This document shows positions 47,501 through 58,165 of a stretch of 64,000 nucleotides of DNA, one piece after another. Positions within the stretch are counted from its first letter, which is position 1, and every line of letters starts with the position of its first letter. Source of the stretch: Anaeramoeba flamelloides (Eukaryota > Metamonada > Anaeramoebidae); contig JANTQA010000063.1 in the NCBI GenBank assembly GCA_027625915.1, positions 5,103,501-5,167,500 of the forward strand, read 5' to 3'. The position numbers and the translations under genes were made by a program. The notes under the pieces are model-generated. The model was not told the DNA's origin. It did not search any database and saw only the letters and a program-made list of their open reading frames with translations.

Positions 47501-50500
47501 AGAAATAGATTATTTTAAAATGAACGATCTCCTTTTTACACAATTATTTAAAACGGTTACTTTTATTCAATATTTTTTAAAAAATGCTAAAAAAAAAAAT
47601 TAACTTTTCTTTTTAACTGTATTTCAAAAAATTTAAAATTTATTTTTTATTTTTCAATAAATATAGATGACAAACCAAATTTATATCAAATTTTTGATTT
47701 TGTTATTTCACTTGGCGGGAATGGAACCTTTTTATATACTGTTTCTTTATTCAACTTACAACCTGTACCTCCATTATTGGGATTCAGTGTTGGAAGTTTA
47801 AGGTTTTTAACGAATTATGGTATGATTTCTTCTTCTTCTTCTTCTTCTTCACTACCTTTTTTTCAATCTTTCTAGAAAAAAAATCCTCTTCAAATTTTAT
47901 TTCTTTTAGTTTAAAGACTGCAAAAAAATTATTTCTTGGGCATTTGTTGAAAATTTTGAGTTTTTAACAAGTATGTAAAAAAATAGTAGGAAAAAATAAA
48001 TTTAACTTTTTGGGGTTATCATCGAATAATAGTCTTTTTAAAAAGAAAAAAGTAATAAAAAATATATTTTGATACGATTAGTTAAATATTAGATCATTAT
48101 GCGAACAATAAAGATATTAAAAATGAAAAAATTAAAATATGACTACAAAAATATTATAAACAAGAAGGAATAGGGGTTTATCAAGGAAGATCTTCTATCA
48201 TCCTTTGATCATTGGATTTATAAGCTATTTCTTAATTGAAACAAAAAATAAAAGATTTAGTTCATCATTTCAAATGTTTGCAGATCACTCAATTTTAATA
48301 ATGGAAGGCCCAATATTCCAGAAATTGATACAGAAGTGTTAATAACAATTTATAAACTTATCCAAGAATTTGGAATGAACACAAATATTGATAAAACTTT
48401 AAAATCAAAACCAGTTATCCAAAATTAAATATTTAGGAATTAGACCAGAAAAAGAGAAACATTTACAAAAAAAAACTTTCAAAAAGTAAAAGGTAATTTT
48501 AAAAAAACCAAAATTATTTTTAACCAAAAAAAAAAAAAAAATAGATAATGGAGTAAAATTACAAATGTTTAAATCAATATGTAATTAACAATTATTTTTT
48601 GAATTAATTATATTTAATCTAACCAAAAATTTTCAACCAATTGATGTTTGTATAAATAAAAACGTCATAAAATTTTTAAAAATTAATCCACATTCTCCAA
48701 GAATAATTTATAAAACTGTGGTAATAATAACCAAGTCAGAATTTCAATTTATCAAAGAAGGTATAAACTCAAAAAGAAATGAGAAATTCTGGGTTTTCGA
48801 TATATATCTCAAAAATTAAAGTTTTCTTTACTGTAGAGAGAAAAATGTTGGACACAGAAAAATGGTTGGACAGCATTTTTAATTGGGAACATTACTGAAA
48901 ATGATTTTTAATTTCAATCATTTGTAAAGCAACTAAAGAAAATAACAATAATCTACTTATTAGAATAACGATTAATGTAATTCTACTTTTTCAAAACCTT
49001 ATCTCTTATAATCTAAATCAAGTTTAAAAATTACCATTTTCAGAATTAATAGTAAACTTTACTACAACTTGGATTTTTGTTAAAATTGCATGATCTACTT
49101 GAGTTATCAACCATTCAAATGAGTATTCTACACAAACCACATATTAATGAACTTTTAACAGCTTTAAACCTGTATTTATATAAAATTCACCTAGTTATCA
49201 ATAGGATTTGATTTTCAATTTCAGTAATGTTCCCAATTAAAAATGGTGTCCAACCATTTTTCTGTGTCCAACATTTTTCTCTCAACAGTTAAAAAGATAA
49301 AGAAAATATCTATGGGTATACAGAAAATTTACAATTATTAGATTTGGATCTTAAATAATTAAGAGAAAACTTAATTTTCAATAATTCTGAGTGGAAAGGC
49401 CAAGAATATTTAAAAATTATTAGATATAATAATAATATAAATCAGTATTTGTGCCGTCAAGTGCCATCAAGTGCATAAGTTTTTTAGAATTCAAAAGAAT
49501 AGAGAAAAAAAATTGATTTTACTCTATTCTTTTTAATTTTGGAAAAGCTAACTGTCTTTTTTTTTTTTTGATTTTTGTTTTTGTTTCGAAGTGTTCTAGG
49601 TTTTTTTGAGGTTTTCTATTTTATTTGTGAAGTATTCTATGTTTTTTTACTTTAGAAATAAGCCGAAATTTTATTAAAATTTAAGGTTTATTTCTAAAGT
49701 AAAAAAAATCTAACGAAAATCTATAAAAATTTTCTAATAAATCGAAAACTCAAGAAAACCTAGAACACTTCACAAATAAAATAGAAAACCTCAAAAAAAC
49801 TTAGAACACTTCGCAAATAAATAGAAAACTCAAAAAAACCTAACGAAAATCAATTGATTTTCTAATCAAAACAAAAATTAAAAAAAATCTATTGATTTTC
49901 CAAATAAACGAAAAACTCAAGAAAATCCGAAAGGTGCTTTTTCCAAATTCAAAAGAATAGACAAAAATCAAAGATTTAACTCAATTCTTTCAACCCTGGA
50001 AAATCTAAAGAGAAGTGCCGTAGAGTTCTGTAGAGTGCCTAGGTTTTCTTGGAGTTTCCTGTTTTATTTGTTGAAGTGTTCTATGTTTTTTTGAATTATA
50101 GAAATAAACAGAAAATTTCTTAAATTTTCTTTGTATTTCTTAAATTAAAAAAAACCTAACGACAAAAAATAGGTAAATGGAAAGGTTCAACTTCAATTTT
50201 ATAACCACGAAACTTCACAAATTACCTAAATAGATATTCATATATTTATGATGAGGAGAAATCAAAATCAAAATTTTGCAATTTATGCAAAAATAAGACT
50301 AAAATTTAGATAGCATTGATGATTTGGATCATTTTCTCTGGAACTTCCCAGCCTATGAAAATAATTGTAAAATTGAGATATCAGAATTAAATATTTATAT
50401 TATATATATATATATATCCAATATATTACAAAATAATAATAATTAAGAATATTATTAACAAAAAAGGGCTCTATATCTTTATTATACTTGGTGGAAAATA

Positions 50501-52411
50501 AAAAAATATGGAAATCTTGAAAAAAAATCTAAATAAATATTTAGGAATTAGCAAAGTGTCGTCAAGTGCCAAAAGGTGCCTAGCTTTTCCAGAATTCAAA
50601 AGAATAGAGTAAAATCAAAGATTTAACTCGATTTTTTTAAATTCTGGAAAACCTAACGGTGGTTTTTTTTTAATTTAAGAAATTTTCTTTTTATTTCTAA
50701 AATTCAAAAAAACCTAACTGCAAACAAGAGAAATTAAAAACTCCGCCCTTAAATGATATATATATATATATATATATAAGCTATTTTCAAAAAAGATGGG
50801 AAATTTTATTTTTAAAACCTCTTTATTAAACCAAATCTTCGAAAAACTATGTAAATATACAAAATTATTATTCGCCATTTCTTGATTCTTGATAATAATT
50901 CAATTTGTTTATTTGTAAGACATTAACATAAATAAAAGCTATCAAATTTTCTGATCTTAATTTTTTCTGATATTTTTTTAGTTGTTAAAATTGGTGTTTA
51001 TAATTTTCTGTTTGATCTGAAAAATCATTTTCCTAAATTCTTTAATATTGAAAATTTTCCAATAGAAAGGGAAACTTAAAACTGTATTTTATTGTGTAAA
51101 AAATCATTTGTGTTCTTTGTCATATTGCCCGATTTTTTTATTGAAGGTGTTCTTGCATTGTTTTCTCCAAAAAAAGTGTATAATTAAGTTTTTATATTTT
51201 TTGGAAATATTTTAAAGGATGTATTCAGAAATAAATATCATAGATATTGATTTAATCAGTATTAATATTTCACTTAATTTGATATTTCCGATTAAGGAAT
51301 GAACCCACGAACAACAAGGATTTTTTTATGAGATATAAAAAAAAATTCCACTTTTTTGAAAATAACTTAAATATATATATATATATATATTCGGCTTTTA
51401 AGTTAGCATCTTTTCCTATTTATCCAATCTTTTGCAACATACATTTTTAGTTTTGAAAATCAAAAAAACAATTTGCAATTAATTTTGTTTGTTTTTTTTT
51501 CAATTCCTTTTGTTTTTGGATTTGATTGTGTAATTTGATACTTTTAATTGGATCATATAAACAAAAACAAAACAAAAAAAAAAACTTTGAAAATTTTAAA
51601 AATTCAAAAATTAATTCATGATTTCCAAATGCTTTCAAAATCCTTTCTTAAATGGAGCTAAAGTTTAAAAAAAAATCAATCAAAAGTCGTTTAAAAGGTT
51701 TATCCCTGAAAAATAATTTAATTTTTATATTTTATTTCTTTATTTTTGATCCATTTTTTTGTAATAATTAATTACTTATTTAAACAAATTTATTTTTTCT
51801 TTCACTAAATAGATTCCAAAAACTTTAGGAAGAGTATCAAAGCAGCAATTCAAGGGAAATTTTTCCTTACATTAAGATCAAGATTAGTTTGCCGAATATT
51901 TTCAGATGATGAGCTTGTTTTTAAAACAAATATACTAAATGAAGCTGTAATCGATCGAAGCGGATCATCCAGGGTTGTTAATTTAAAATGTTATTGTGAT
52001 AATGTAAAATTTACAACTATTTCTGCAGATGGTGTATTAGTTTCAACACCAACAGGATCAACTGGCTATAATATTTCTGCTGGTGGACCCATAACTCATC
52101 CAGCTGTCTCGGGAATTTTATTCACGCCCATGTGTGCCCATTCTTTATCCGCTAGGCCTCTTCTTTTCCCTGACTCTGTCGTAATCAAAATAAAAGTTGC
52201 AAAGGATTCAAACGGTATATGTTATTGTACCTTTGATGGGAAACAATATGGTGAGCTCAAAAAGGGCATGTATTTAACAATAACTACATCAAAATACCCG
52301 GTGCCTTCAATTAATGTCAACAATTCGGTTGCCGATTGGTTTCAAGCAATAAGTACCATATTAGGCTGGAATGAAAGAAAAATTAAGCATAAACCTTATG
52401 AAGAGGATTAA
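44505..52411 (+). CDS. NAD kinase (three exons), with GGNG instead of GGDG
   Basis: ATP-NAD 2'-kinase family, which makes NADP. Exons 44505-45246, 47667-47819 and 51813-52411 join in phase to 497 residues. Residues 1-185 are basic and disordered, with a His-rich patch at 46-74 (KKHHHHRQSKKHHHRR). The kinase domain starts near LDWKTKPKTVLLIKQ (about 190). Exon 2 supplies LGGNGTFLYTVSLF (GGNGT at 264-268) and GSLRFLTNY. Exon 3 supplies the LNEAVIDR motif (NE at 341-342), SADGVLVSTPTGSTGY (to 384) and SAGGPITHP, all hallmark positions. The family's GGDG aspartate, important for catalysis and metal/ATP handling, is Asn-266 (AAT) here. Family membership is firm. Full activity is uncertain for that reason. 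Confidence 0.93.
45868..46064. mobile_element. Tc1-like MITE, copy 2
   Basis: CAGTCAGTTCCGCTTTTAAG at the left, CTTAAAAGTGAAACTGACT at the right with a decayed last base and TA. Arms and loop are as in copy 1. Confidence 0.8.
46790..47105. repeat. Hairpin-cassette cluster 4 (all three cassette types)
   Basis: In order: an AGTGCC-type junction (GTGCCGTAGAGTGCCTAGG), cassette 1 (AGGTTTTCTTGAGGTTTTCT facing AGAAAACTCAAGAAAAGCT), cassette 2 (TTTCCAGAATTCAAAAGAAT facing ATTCTTTTAAATTCTAGAAA), cassette 3 (AGGTTTTTTTAATTTTTGAA facing an inverse ending AAAAAAAACT). Cassettes are separated by CTAACGG-type spacers. It is the clearest example for defining the family. Confidence 0.7.
48831..49288. mobile_element. 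MITE family F, copy 2 (458 bp) inside the LINE relic
   Basis: Tips CTGTAGAGAGAAAAATGTTGG and inverse, arms of about 80 bp nearly perfect, flanked by TTA on both sides. The interior block TTATTAGAATAACGATTAATG matches the MITE at 40587-41084 although the tips differ. Confidence 0.78.
49450..50165. repeat. Hairpin-cassette cluster 5 (largest, about 700 bp)
   Basis: At least seven cassette units in a row, starting after GTGCCGTCAAGTGCCATCAA and including cassettes 1, 2 and 3 with some repeats, e.g. several ACCTAGAACACTTCACAAAT units and a second GTGCCGTAGAGTTCTGTAGA junction near 50013. It splits the LINE relic. Confidence 0.7.
50545..50725. repeat. Hairpin-cassette cluster 6
   Basis: Junction GTGTCGTCAAGTGCCAAAAG, cassette 2 (CTTTTCCAGAATTCAAAAGA facing its inverse), then a half of cassette 3 ending AAAAAAACCTAACTG. 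Confidence 0.65.
50778..51369. mobile_element. MITE family B, copy 4
   Basis: Left AAGCTATTTTCAAAAAAGAT next to (TA)n, right TCCACTTTTTTGAAAATAACTT next to (TA)n. The interior matches copy 2 (CATAAATAAAAGCTATCAAA region). Confidence 0.65.
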
Positions 52412-53531
52412 TTTTATAATTGTTTCTTCATTTTCCAATTCCTCTTTTTTTTCTTTCCTCTTCTCTACTCCATCTTTCATCTTTTTTTGACTTTTTTATG
52501 ATAATAAATAATACCAAAATTTTCATATTATTTTGATTGTTTAGGAATAATTTTCTCTTGAAATAAAGATTGTATTTTTTTACAACACTGCCTGAAAAAA
52601 AATAATTTAAGAGTTACAAATATCTTTTTCGTGGATTTTACTTTGATTTTATTTAATGTTTATCATTAAGAAAGACAATAGAAAAGGGGTGGGTTGATAA
52701 TAAAATTATCTCGTATCAAATATCTAAAAGGTGGTATAACAAAAGCTATTTTTGTGGAAATTGACCTTGCTGAAAAGTCAAATTAAAATATTGAAGTAAC
52801 TTTTGATATCATTATTTGAAAAATTCACAATTTTTTGTACATTTTAAAAGATTCAAAAAACTCAAGGAAAAAACATTATTTTTTTAGTAGAAAAAATGTG
52901 CAATTATTATAATTGAAGAAGTGTATATTACACTCTATGTTTTCTTTTATCTAAATTTCTTTTTTGGAAATGTATGAGTAAAATCAAAGTATCCACAATT
53001 ATTAATGGGAAATTATATATACAAAGTAACTTTTTGTTTAAAAAGCAAAAACAAAAAAAAGTAAAAAAGATAAAAAAGGAAAAAAAGGACATTTAATAAT
53101 TTAAAAAAAGGTTAATTAAGGCAATCGATAAAAAATCAATCAAAAAAAAAAAAAAAATACTATCATTAATTTAGAAAATCTCAAAATAACAGCCATGTTA
53201 CTTTTTTTAATTTAATTTAATTTGATTATTGATCCAGAATGTTAATTGGGCTAAGTTGATTAATTATTGTCATTTCTGGATTTCTTTTTAAATATGATTT
53301 GACTTGTACCTTTGGATATTTGTTACATTTGCTTTTTCTATTTATATTATCTATTAGCTTGATCTTTGAAGTTTCAATATCACAGTATTAGTAAGGGGCC
53401 ACTTGATATTTTTTCGTTGTAACTCTTCTTCCCATTAAAAAGAAAACTCAACTAGGGGGGGCTAGAAAAAATCAAAATTTATAATTATTTGAATAATGAA
53501 ATTACCTGATTTTTTCTTTTACCAATGAGTA
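52412..53531. other. 3' flank of NAD kinase, repeats
   Basis: A minus-strand LINE 3' end lies at 52915-53000 (GAAGTGTATATTACACTC palindrome). A segment at 53150-53300 weakly resembles the right end of repeat family D. No gene. Confidence 0.45.
52915..53000 (-). mobile_element. LINE family, short 3' end
   Basis: The GAAGTGTATATTACACTC palindrome is followed, on the minus strand, by the tail-coding sequence seen in other copies, now much decayed. Confidence 0.5.
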
Positions 53532-53725
53532 CAGTCAGTTCCACTTTTAAGGCACACACTTTCAACGAAATTTAAGGAACAAAAAAATCTCAAATTAAGG
53601 CACAAAATTTGGAATTTTTTTTTACAATTTATTTTACTAGAATCTGAATTTTGTGCCTTAATTTGAGATTTTTTTTGTGCCTTAAATTTTGTTGAAAGTT
53701 TGTATCTTAAAAGTGGAACTGACTG
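53532..53725. mobile_element. Tc1-like MITE, copy 3
   Basis: Complete: CAGTCAGTTCCACTTTTAAG to CTTAAAAGTGGAACTGACTG with TA on both sides. About 194 bp. Confidence 0.87.
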
Positions 53726-54199
53726 TATAGATACCGTAAAAAGAAGAAGAAGAAGAAGAAAAGTAATATTATTTCGAATTCTAAACTCAAATTTAAAAAT
53801 TTTGAGACAGAAAAATTCAATTTTAGAAAAAAAAATCTTAAATAAATTATTTATTATATATTAAATTAGAATAACTAACTTATAAAAAGGTTTTAATTTT
53901 TTTGAAATTAAAACCCACAAAACAAAAAATAAAAAAATTGTTAATATCAATCAAATTAAGCATTATCAAATATATATATAAGTGGGAATTAATTGTTATG
54001 GGTTTAGTTTTTTGAAATAAAAACTCTTTTGGTAATGAAAAAAATTCGAAGTTACTAAAATTTGTTACTACTGATTAGAAGAGTGAAATTGCCTGGAAAG
54101 TGTCATTCAAAGTATTTTATACTCAATTTATTTATATAAAAAAAAAGAAAGAAAAACAATGAGCATATAAAACTTAAAGAAACTGTAAAAAGGACAGAA

Positions 54200-54848
54200 A
54201 AAAAAATAATAGAAAAAAACTTCTGGGTAGTGATCCTGTGTGAATTTTCATCTTTAGGTTTTTAGATATTATTTAGATTTGAGTTCCCTTTTTCTAGATT
54301 TGTGTTGGGTAATATTGGTCAAAAAGATATTCTATAGTAACATCAGAGATTTTTTTATATTCTTTTTCTGTCCATCATGGGTATTTTATTTGACTATGGA
54401 GTTGAAGTAATATTGTTTGATTTTTTTGAGGAAACTTTTTCTAGGATCTTTTAGATTTTTCATATCTTTTACAGTCCAATATGACGTTATTGATTCTCAA
54501 CTTTTCTTTTACAGTATATTCATATTTTCTCAGATTTTTGTGATTTTTTTCATATATATCTTTATCTATTCAGAATAATTGTATATTTTTTTTTAGTTTG
54601 AAGAGTGTTTTTGATGATTCCCATTTAATATTTCGGCAGGTTGTTTTTTCTTTAAATTTATCTGGAAAGTGGATAAATTCATGTATATTTTCAATTTCCA
54701 GTTTCATCTTCTTCCAAGGATTAGACTTTTTTTTCTCGATGTGATGTGCGCCAAATGTATTTATTTTTTTGATTTCTTCTTTAACCTTGTTTTCCCCATA
54801 AATATTCTCTATCTTGTTTATTTCCAAGTACTTTCCTAGGTGTTCCAT
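54200..54848 (-). pseudogene. Degenerate coding-like block, unrecognised (open part 54570-54848)
   Basis: The open 92-codon part starts MEHLGKYLEINKIENIYGE and includes HHIEKKKSNPWKKMKLEIEN. Further downstream on the same strand, broken frames continue with coding-like strings (KEYKKISDVTIEYLFDQYY). Base composition is less biased than the flanks. Possible relative of the block at 36180-36455. No family recognised; a small real gene in the open part cannot be excluded. Confidence 0.35.
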
Positions 54849-55002
54849 TTTAGGGCGGAATTGTTATATTGTGATATTCTCTTTCCTCTTTAATTCGTTT
54901 TAATGTTGATTAAAATTTTATAGTTAGTTACCAAAAATATTTCTAGTTAAATCAATTTCTAAGTTTGTAATTGATTATTGCCCGTTCAAATGTTAAATGT
55001 TA

Positions 55003-55197
55003 CAGCCAGTTCCACTTTTAAGGCACAAACTTTCAACGAAATTTAAGGCGCAAAAAACACTCAAATTAAGGCACAAAATTTGTAATTTTTTTTTTACAAT
55101 TTATTTTTACTAGAATTTGAATTTTGTGCTTTAATTTGAGATTTTTTGATACCTTAAATTTCTTTGAAAGTTTGTGCCTTAAAAGTGAAACTGACTG
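55003..55197. mobile_element. Tc1-like MITE, copy 4
   Basis: CAGCCAGTTCCACTTTTAAG to CTTAAAAGTGAAACTGACTG, TA on both sides, about 195 bp. Confidence 0.85.
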
Positions 55198-55403
55198 TAT
55201 CAAATACTTTTATTTGAGTTAATTTGTGAAAATGTACACAGCATAAACCAAAAAAAAAGTTCTTTAAAATGATTCCTCAAAATTGTAAAATTTTTTGTTC
55301 TTTTTATAAATTTTTCACCAAGCTCTTATAGTTTGAAAACTTAAAGCATTCAAGAAAAATTATCAATAAAAAATTAAAAAATAAAAATACTTAAAATAGC
55401 ATT

Positions 55404-55446
<43 letters not shown>

Positions 55447-56109
55447 CCTTTTCAGTGAAATTTTCCCAGTTTTATTGAAGAAATCGAACAAATTCTATGA
55501 GTTTAATTCATTATTCTTAGATCAAAATAAAATTTAAATTTTTGAATCAAAATCATTTTTTATATTCTTCTTCTACGAGGACTGTTCTGAAATGATCAAA
55601 CTTTTCTCTTCAGATGTTGTAAAAATAATCCATATCTTCTTGATTTGGGTATACAATTTTTTTACAGTATTCATTTGAAGTTCATTTTCTCAACAAAACT
55701 CCTCTTTTACAAGGCGACAAATCATTCGATTTTTCCTCCCCATAAATAAACATCATCATCAAAATCATTTTTTCTGATTTTATGAATTTTTTTTTTGTAT
55801 TTTGCTTTTTACTTTTTTTTTTTTTTCTTCTTTTTTTTTTTTTAATAAATAAATTTGAAAAAAAAAAATCTTTGAATTTTCAAATTAACATTAAGAAAAG
55901 TTGGGCTTTGTATGTTCGATAACAATTCATACATTTAGAAGTAAAAAATTTTTATTGTCAAGAATTTTAATTTCCTAAAGAAATTGAGAATTTTGTAGGA
56001 GACGTTCCAATGAAAAGGGTTGTAAAAATTTTTTAACATTTTTTTTTTTTTTGAAATTTATGTTTGTTCAGACTTTTCTTTTCTGAGTATTGACTCATAT
56101 ACGAAGTTT
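55198..56109. other. Non-coding stretch with long (TA)n
   Basis: A (TA)n tract of about 34 bases at 55408-55441, and T-rich runs near 55814 and 56040. No gene is seen. Confidence 0.45.
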
Positions 56110-56760
56110 ATTATTTCTCATTTTTTAAACAATCTGAGTTTAGTTGATTTTTAAAAATAAGGTGACTTTTTTAATTTTGGCTGGTACTCTTTGAGTGAAA
56201 TGGAGTTTATATATAAACTATTATTCAAATATTTTGACTCGCTTTATAATGTTAATGGGGCTAGTTTTGAGGGTTTATTTCAGTATTCTTAACAAAAAAT
56301 ATTTTCAAATTTTTGGATCAGAATCATTTTTTCAAATTTTGAAAATTTTAGTTTTGCTTTTTCAAATTTTTTTTTTCTTTTTTTTTGATTGTTTTTTTTT
56401 TTTTTTTTTGAAAAAGATCATGTGAAAAAAAACAGATCTTCAAAAAGACTAATATTCATTATGAAAATTTCGACTATGTAATGTCTATGAAAATGAATTT
56501 AATTATTCATAAAAAATCTTGTTGTTCGACTTTTTTTCAGTGAATGTTCAGATATAAAAAATCTATAATGAACATTTCAAAAATTGTGACTCATTTTTTT
56601 TTATTTTTTCATTTTATTTTTTTTTTTAATTTTTAATATACCAGGCTTTTATATATTTAGAATGACTTAAAAGTTAATTACAAATTATATTTAGTTATTA
56701 ATTGTTCTTGAATACTAAAGGATAATTTTTTTTTTTTTTTTTCAATTTATGATTTCAGGT
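56110..56760 (+). repeat. Dispersed repeat family E, copy 3
   Basis: Same order as 31960-32640: TTTGACTCGCTTTATAATG, TTTTTGGATCAGAATCATTTT, ATCATGTGAAAAAAAACAGA, CTTTTTTTCAGTGAATG, then TTGTTCTTGAATACTAAAGGA. The hydrophobic 76-codon ORF in it is noise. Confidence 0.6.
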
Positions 56761-56999
56761 TATTCACGATTTTTGAAAAAGATTTTATAATTTGAGTACT
56801 TCGTTTACTACTTAAGGAGATATTTACATAGGATTCCTAGGTTTACAAGGATTTGAAAAGAATTGAGTTTCAAATCAAAAATTTTACAACATTCTTTAAA
56901 ATAATAATAAAAAAAAAAGACAGTAGAATACTAATTATTAATAGCAGATTGTGAAATTTTTTAATTAATTATTGATAATTTTTTTAACGGGTTTTTTCT

Positions 57000-57655
57000 C
57001 CTCCTGTTTCAGGAGAAGTGTCGTTAAGTGCCCTAAAGTGCCGTATAGTGCCTAGGTTTTTTTTAATTTAAGAAATAAACCGAAAATTTCTAAAATTTTC
57101 GATTTATTTCATAAATTACAGTCAGTTCCACTTTTAAGGCACAAAGTTTCAACGAAATTTAAGGAACAAAAAAATCTAAAATTAGGGCACATAATTTGTA
57201 ATTTTTTTTTTTAACAAAATAATTTTACTAGAATTTGACAAAAGTGCCTTAATTTGAGATTTTTATTGTGCCTTAAATTTCGATGAAAGTTTGTGCCTTA
57301 AAAGTGGAACTGGCTGTAAAAAAAAAAAGCTTAACTGCGGTTTTCTTGAAGTTTTCTTTTTTATCTGTGAAGTGTTCTAAGTATTTTTTTTGAAATAAAC
57401 AGAAAATTTTAATAAATTTTCAGTTTATTTCGAAAAGTAAAAAAAAACTAACGAAAATCTATCGATTTTACAAATAAATAGAAAACTCAAGAAAACCTAA
57501 CAGCGCTTTTTTTTAATTTAAGAAATAAAAAGAAATTTTTTGAAATTTTCTTTTTATTTCTCAAATTAAAAAAAAGCTAAAGGTGGTTTTCCAGAATTCG
57601 AAATAATTTAGTAAAATAAAGGATTTGTGTCTCTCCTGTAAATTCTGAAAACTTG
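57000..57655. repeat. Hairpin-cassette cluster 7, interrupted by a Tc1-like MITE
   Basis: It starts with the junction AAGTGTCGTTAAGTGCCCTA and AAGTGCCGTATAGTGCCTAG, then cassette 3 (TTTAAGAAATAAACCGAAAA facing its inverse), MITE copy 5 at 57119-57317, then further cassettes to about 57655, including the CCAGAATTCGAAATAATTTA half of cassette 2. Confidence 0.7.
57119..57317. mobile_element. Tc1-like MITE, copy 5, inserted in a hairpin cassette
   Basis: CAGTCAGTTCCACTTTTAAG to CTTAAAAGTGGAACTGGCTG with TA on both sides. It lies exactly at a TA within cassette 3 of cluster 7, so it is younger than that cassette. Confidence 0.85.
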
Positions 57656-58165
57656 GCCACAGTGAATTAGTTTTGAATTTGATTATGTATATGATCTTAT
57701 TATTTTTTTCAATTTTATATTTTAATTTATTTTTATTCTTTTTTTTTTATTATCTGATAAATTTTCTTAATTACTCCTTTCTCTCAATAAATAAATATAT
57801 AAATAAAAAGTAATCACTTAAAAAAATGAAAACAATTAAATTTTTACAATAAAATTTAAAAGCAAAATACTAGTAGAATCATAAGGGAATTTCATTTTTA
57901 GAAACTTATATCAAAAAAAATTTGAAATATAGTTCAGACTTTTGGGTTTTAAAGAAAAAAAATTAATCTAAACAAAAAAAAAAAAAAATGAGAAAAAAAA
58001 ATACAAAAAAAAAAAAATTTACTAAATGAGAATAAATAATTTAGATCAAAAAATTGAAAATTTATTTTGAGAAGAATAATGAAAATATTTCAAAGAAATT
58101 TTTTATTTCTTCGATAAAACTGGACACCTTTGGCTGAAACAGAGTTTATATTTATTCATTAATTA
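57656..58165. other. 3' flank of the RCC1-BTB gene
   Basis: AT-rich, with A runs near 57975-58018. No gene or repeat border recognised. Confidence 0.4.

Larger units (their letters stand above)
45247..47666 (+). other. Intron 1 of NAD kinase (2.4 kb)
   Basis: GTATGA donor, AATATAG acceptor. It contains Tc1-like MITE copy 2 (45868-46064), hairpin cassettes (46790-47105) and an inverted copy of the 43540-43800 segment (about 47150-47400). Several short ORFs inside are noise. Confidence 0.75.
48150..50540 (+). mobile_element. LINE relic, interrupted by later insertions
   Basis: Plus-strand pieces include KIKDLVHHFKC-type and FQMFADHSILIM readings around the RT catalytic position near 48280, EFGMNTNIDKT soon after, and far downstream (about 50315) LDHFLWNFPAYE preceded by a CNLC zinc-knuckle-like segment. 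The order matches the LINE at 23850-25769 in the opposite strand. Frames are repeatedly broken. Confidence 0.7.
47820..51812 (+). other. Intron 2 of NAD kinase (4.0 kb), a nest of mobile elements
   Basis: GTATGA donor followed at once by (TTC)n; acceptor ACTAAATAG. It contains a LINE relic (48150-50540) interrupted by a MITE (48831-49288) and by hairpin cassettes (49450-50165), then another cassette cluster (50545-50720) and MITE family B copy 4 (50778-51369). The order of insertion can be read from the nesting. Confidence 0.75.
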
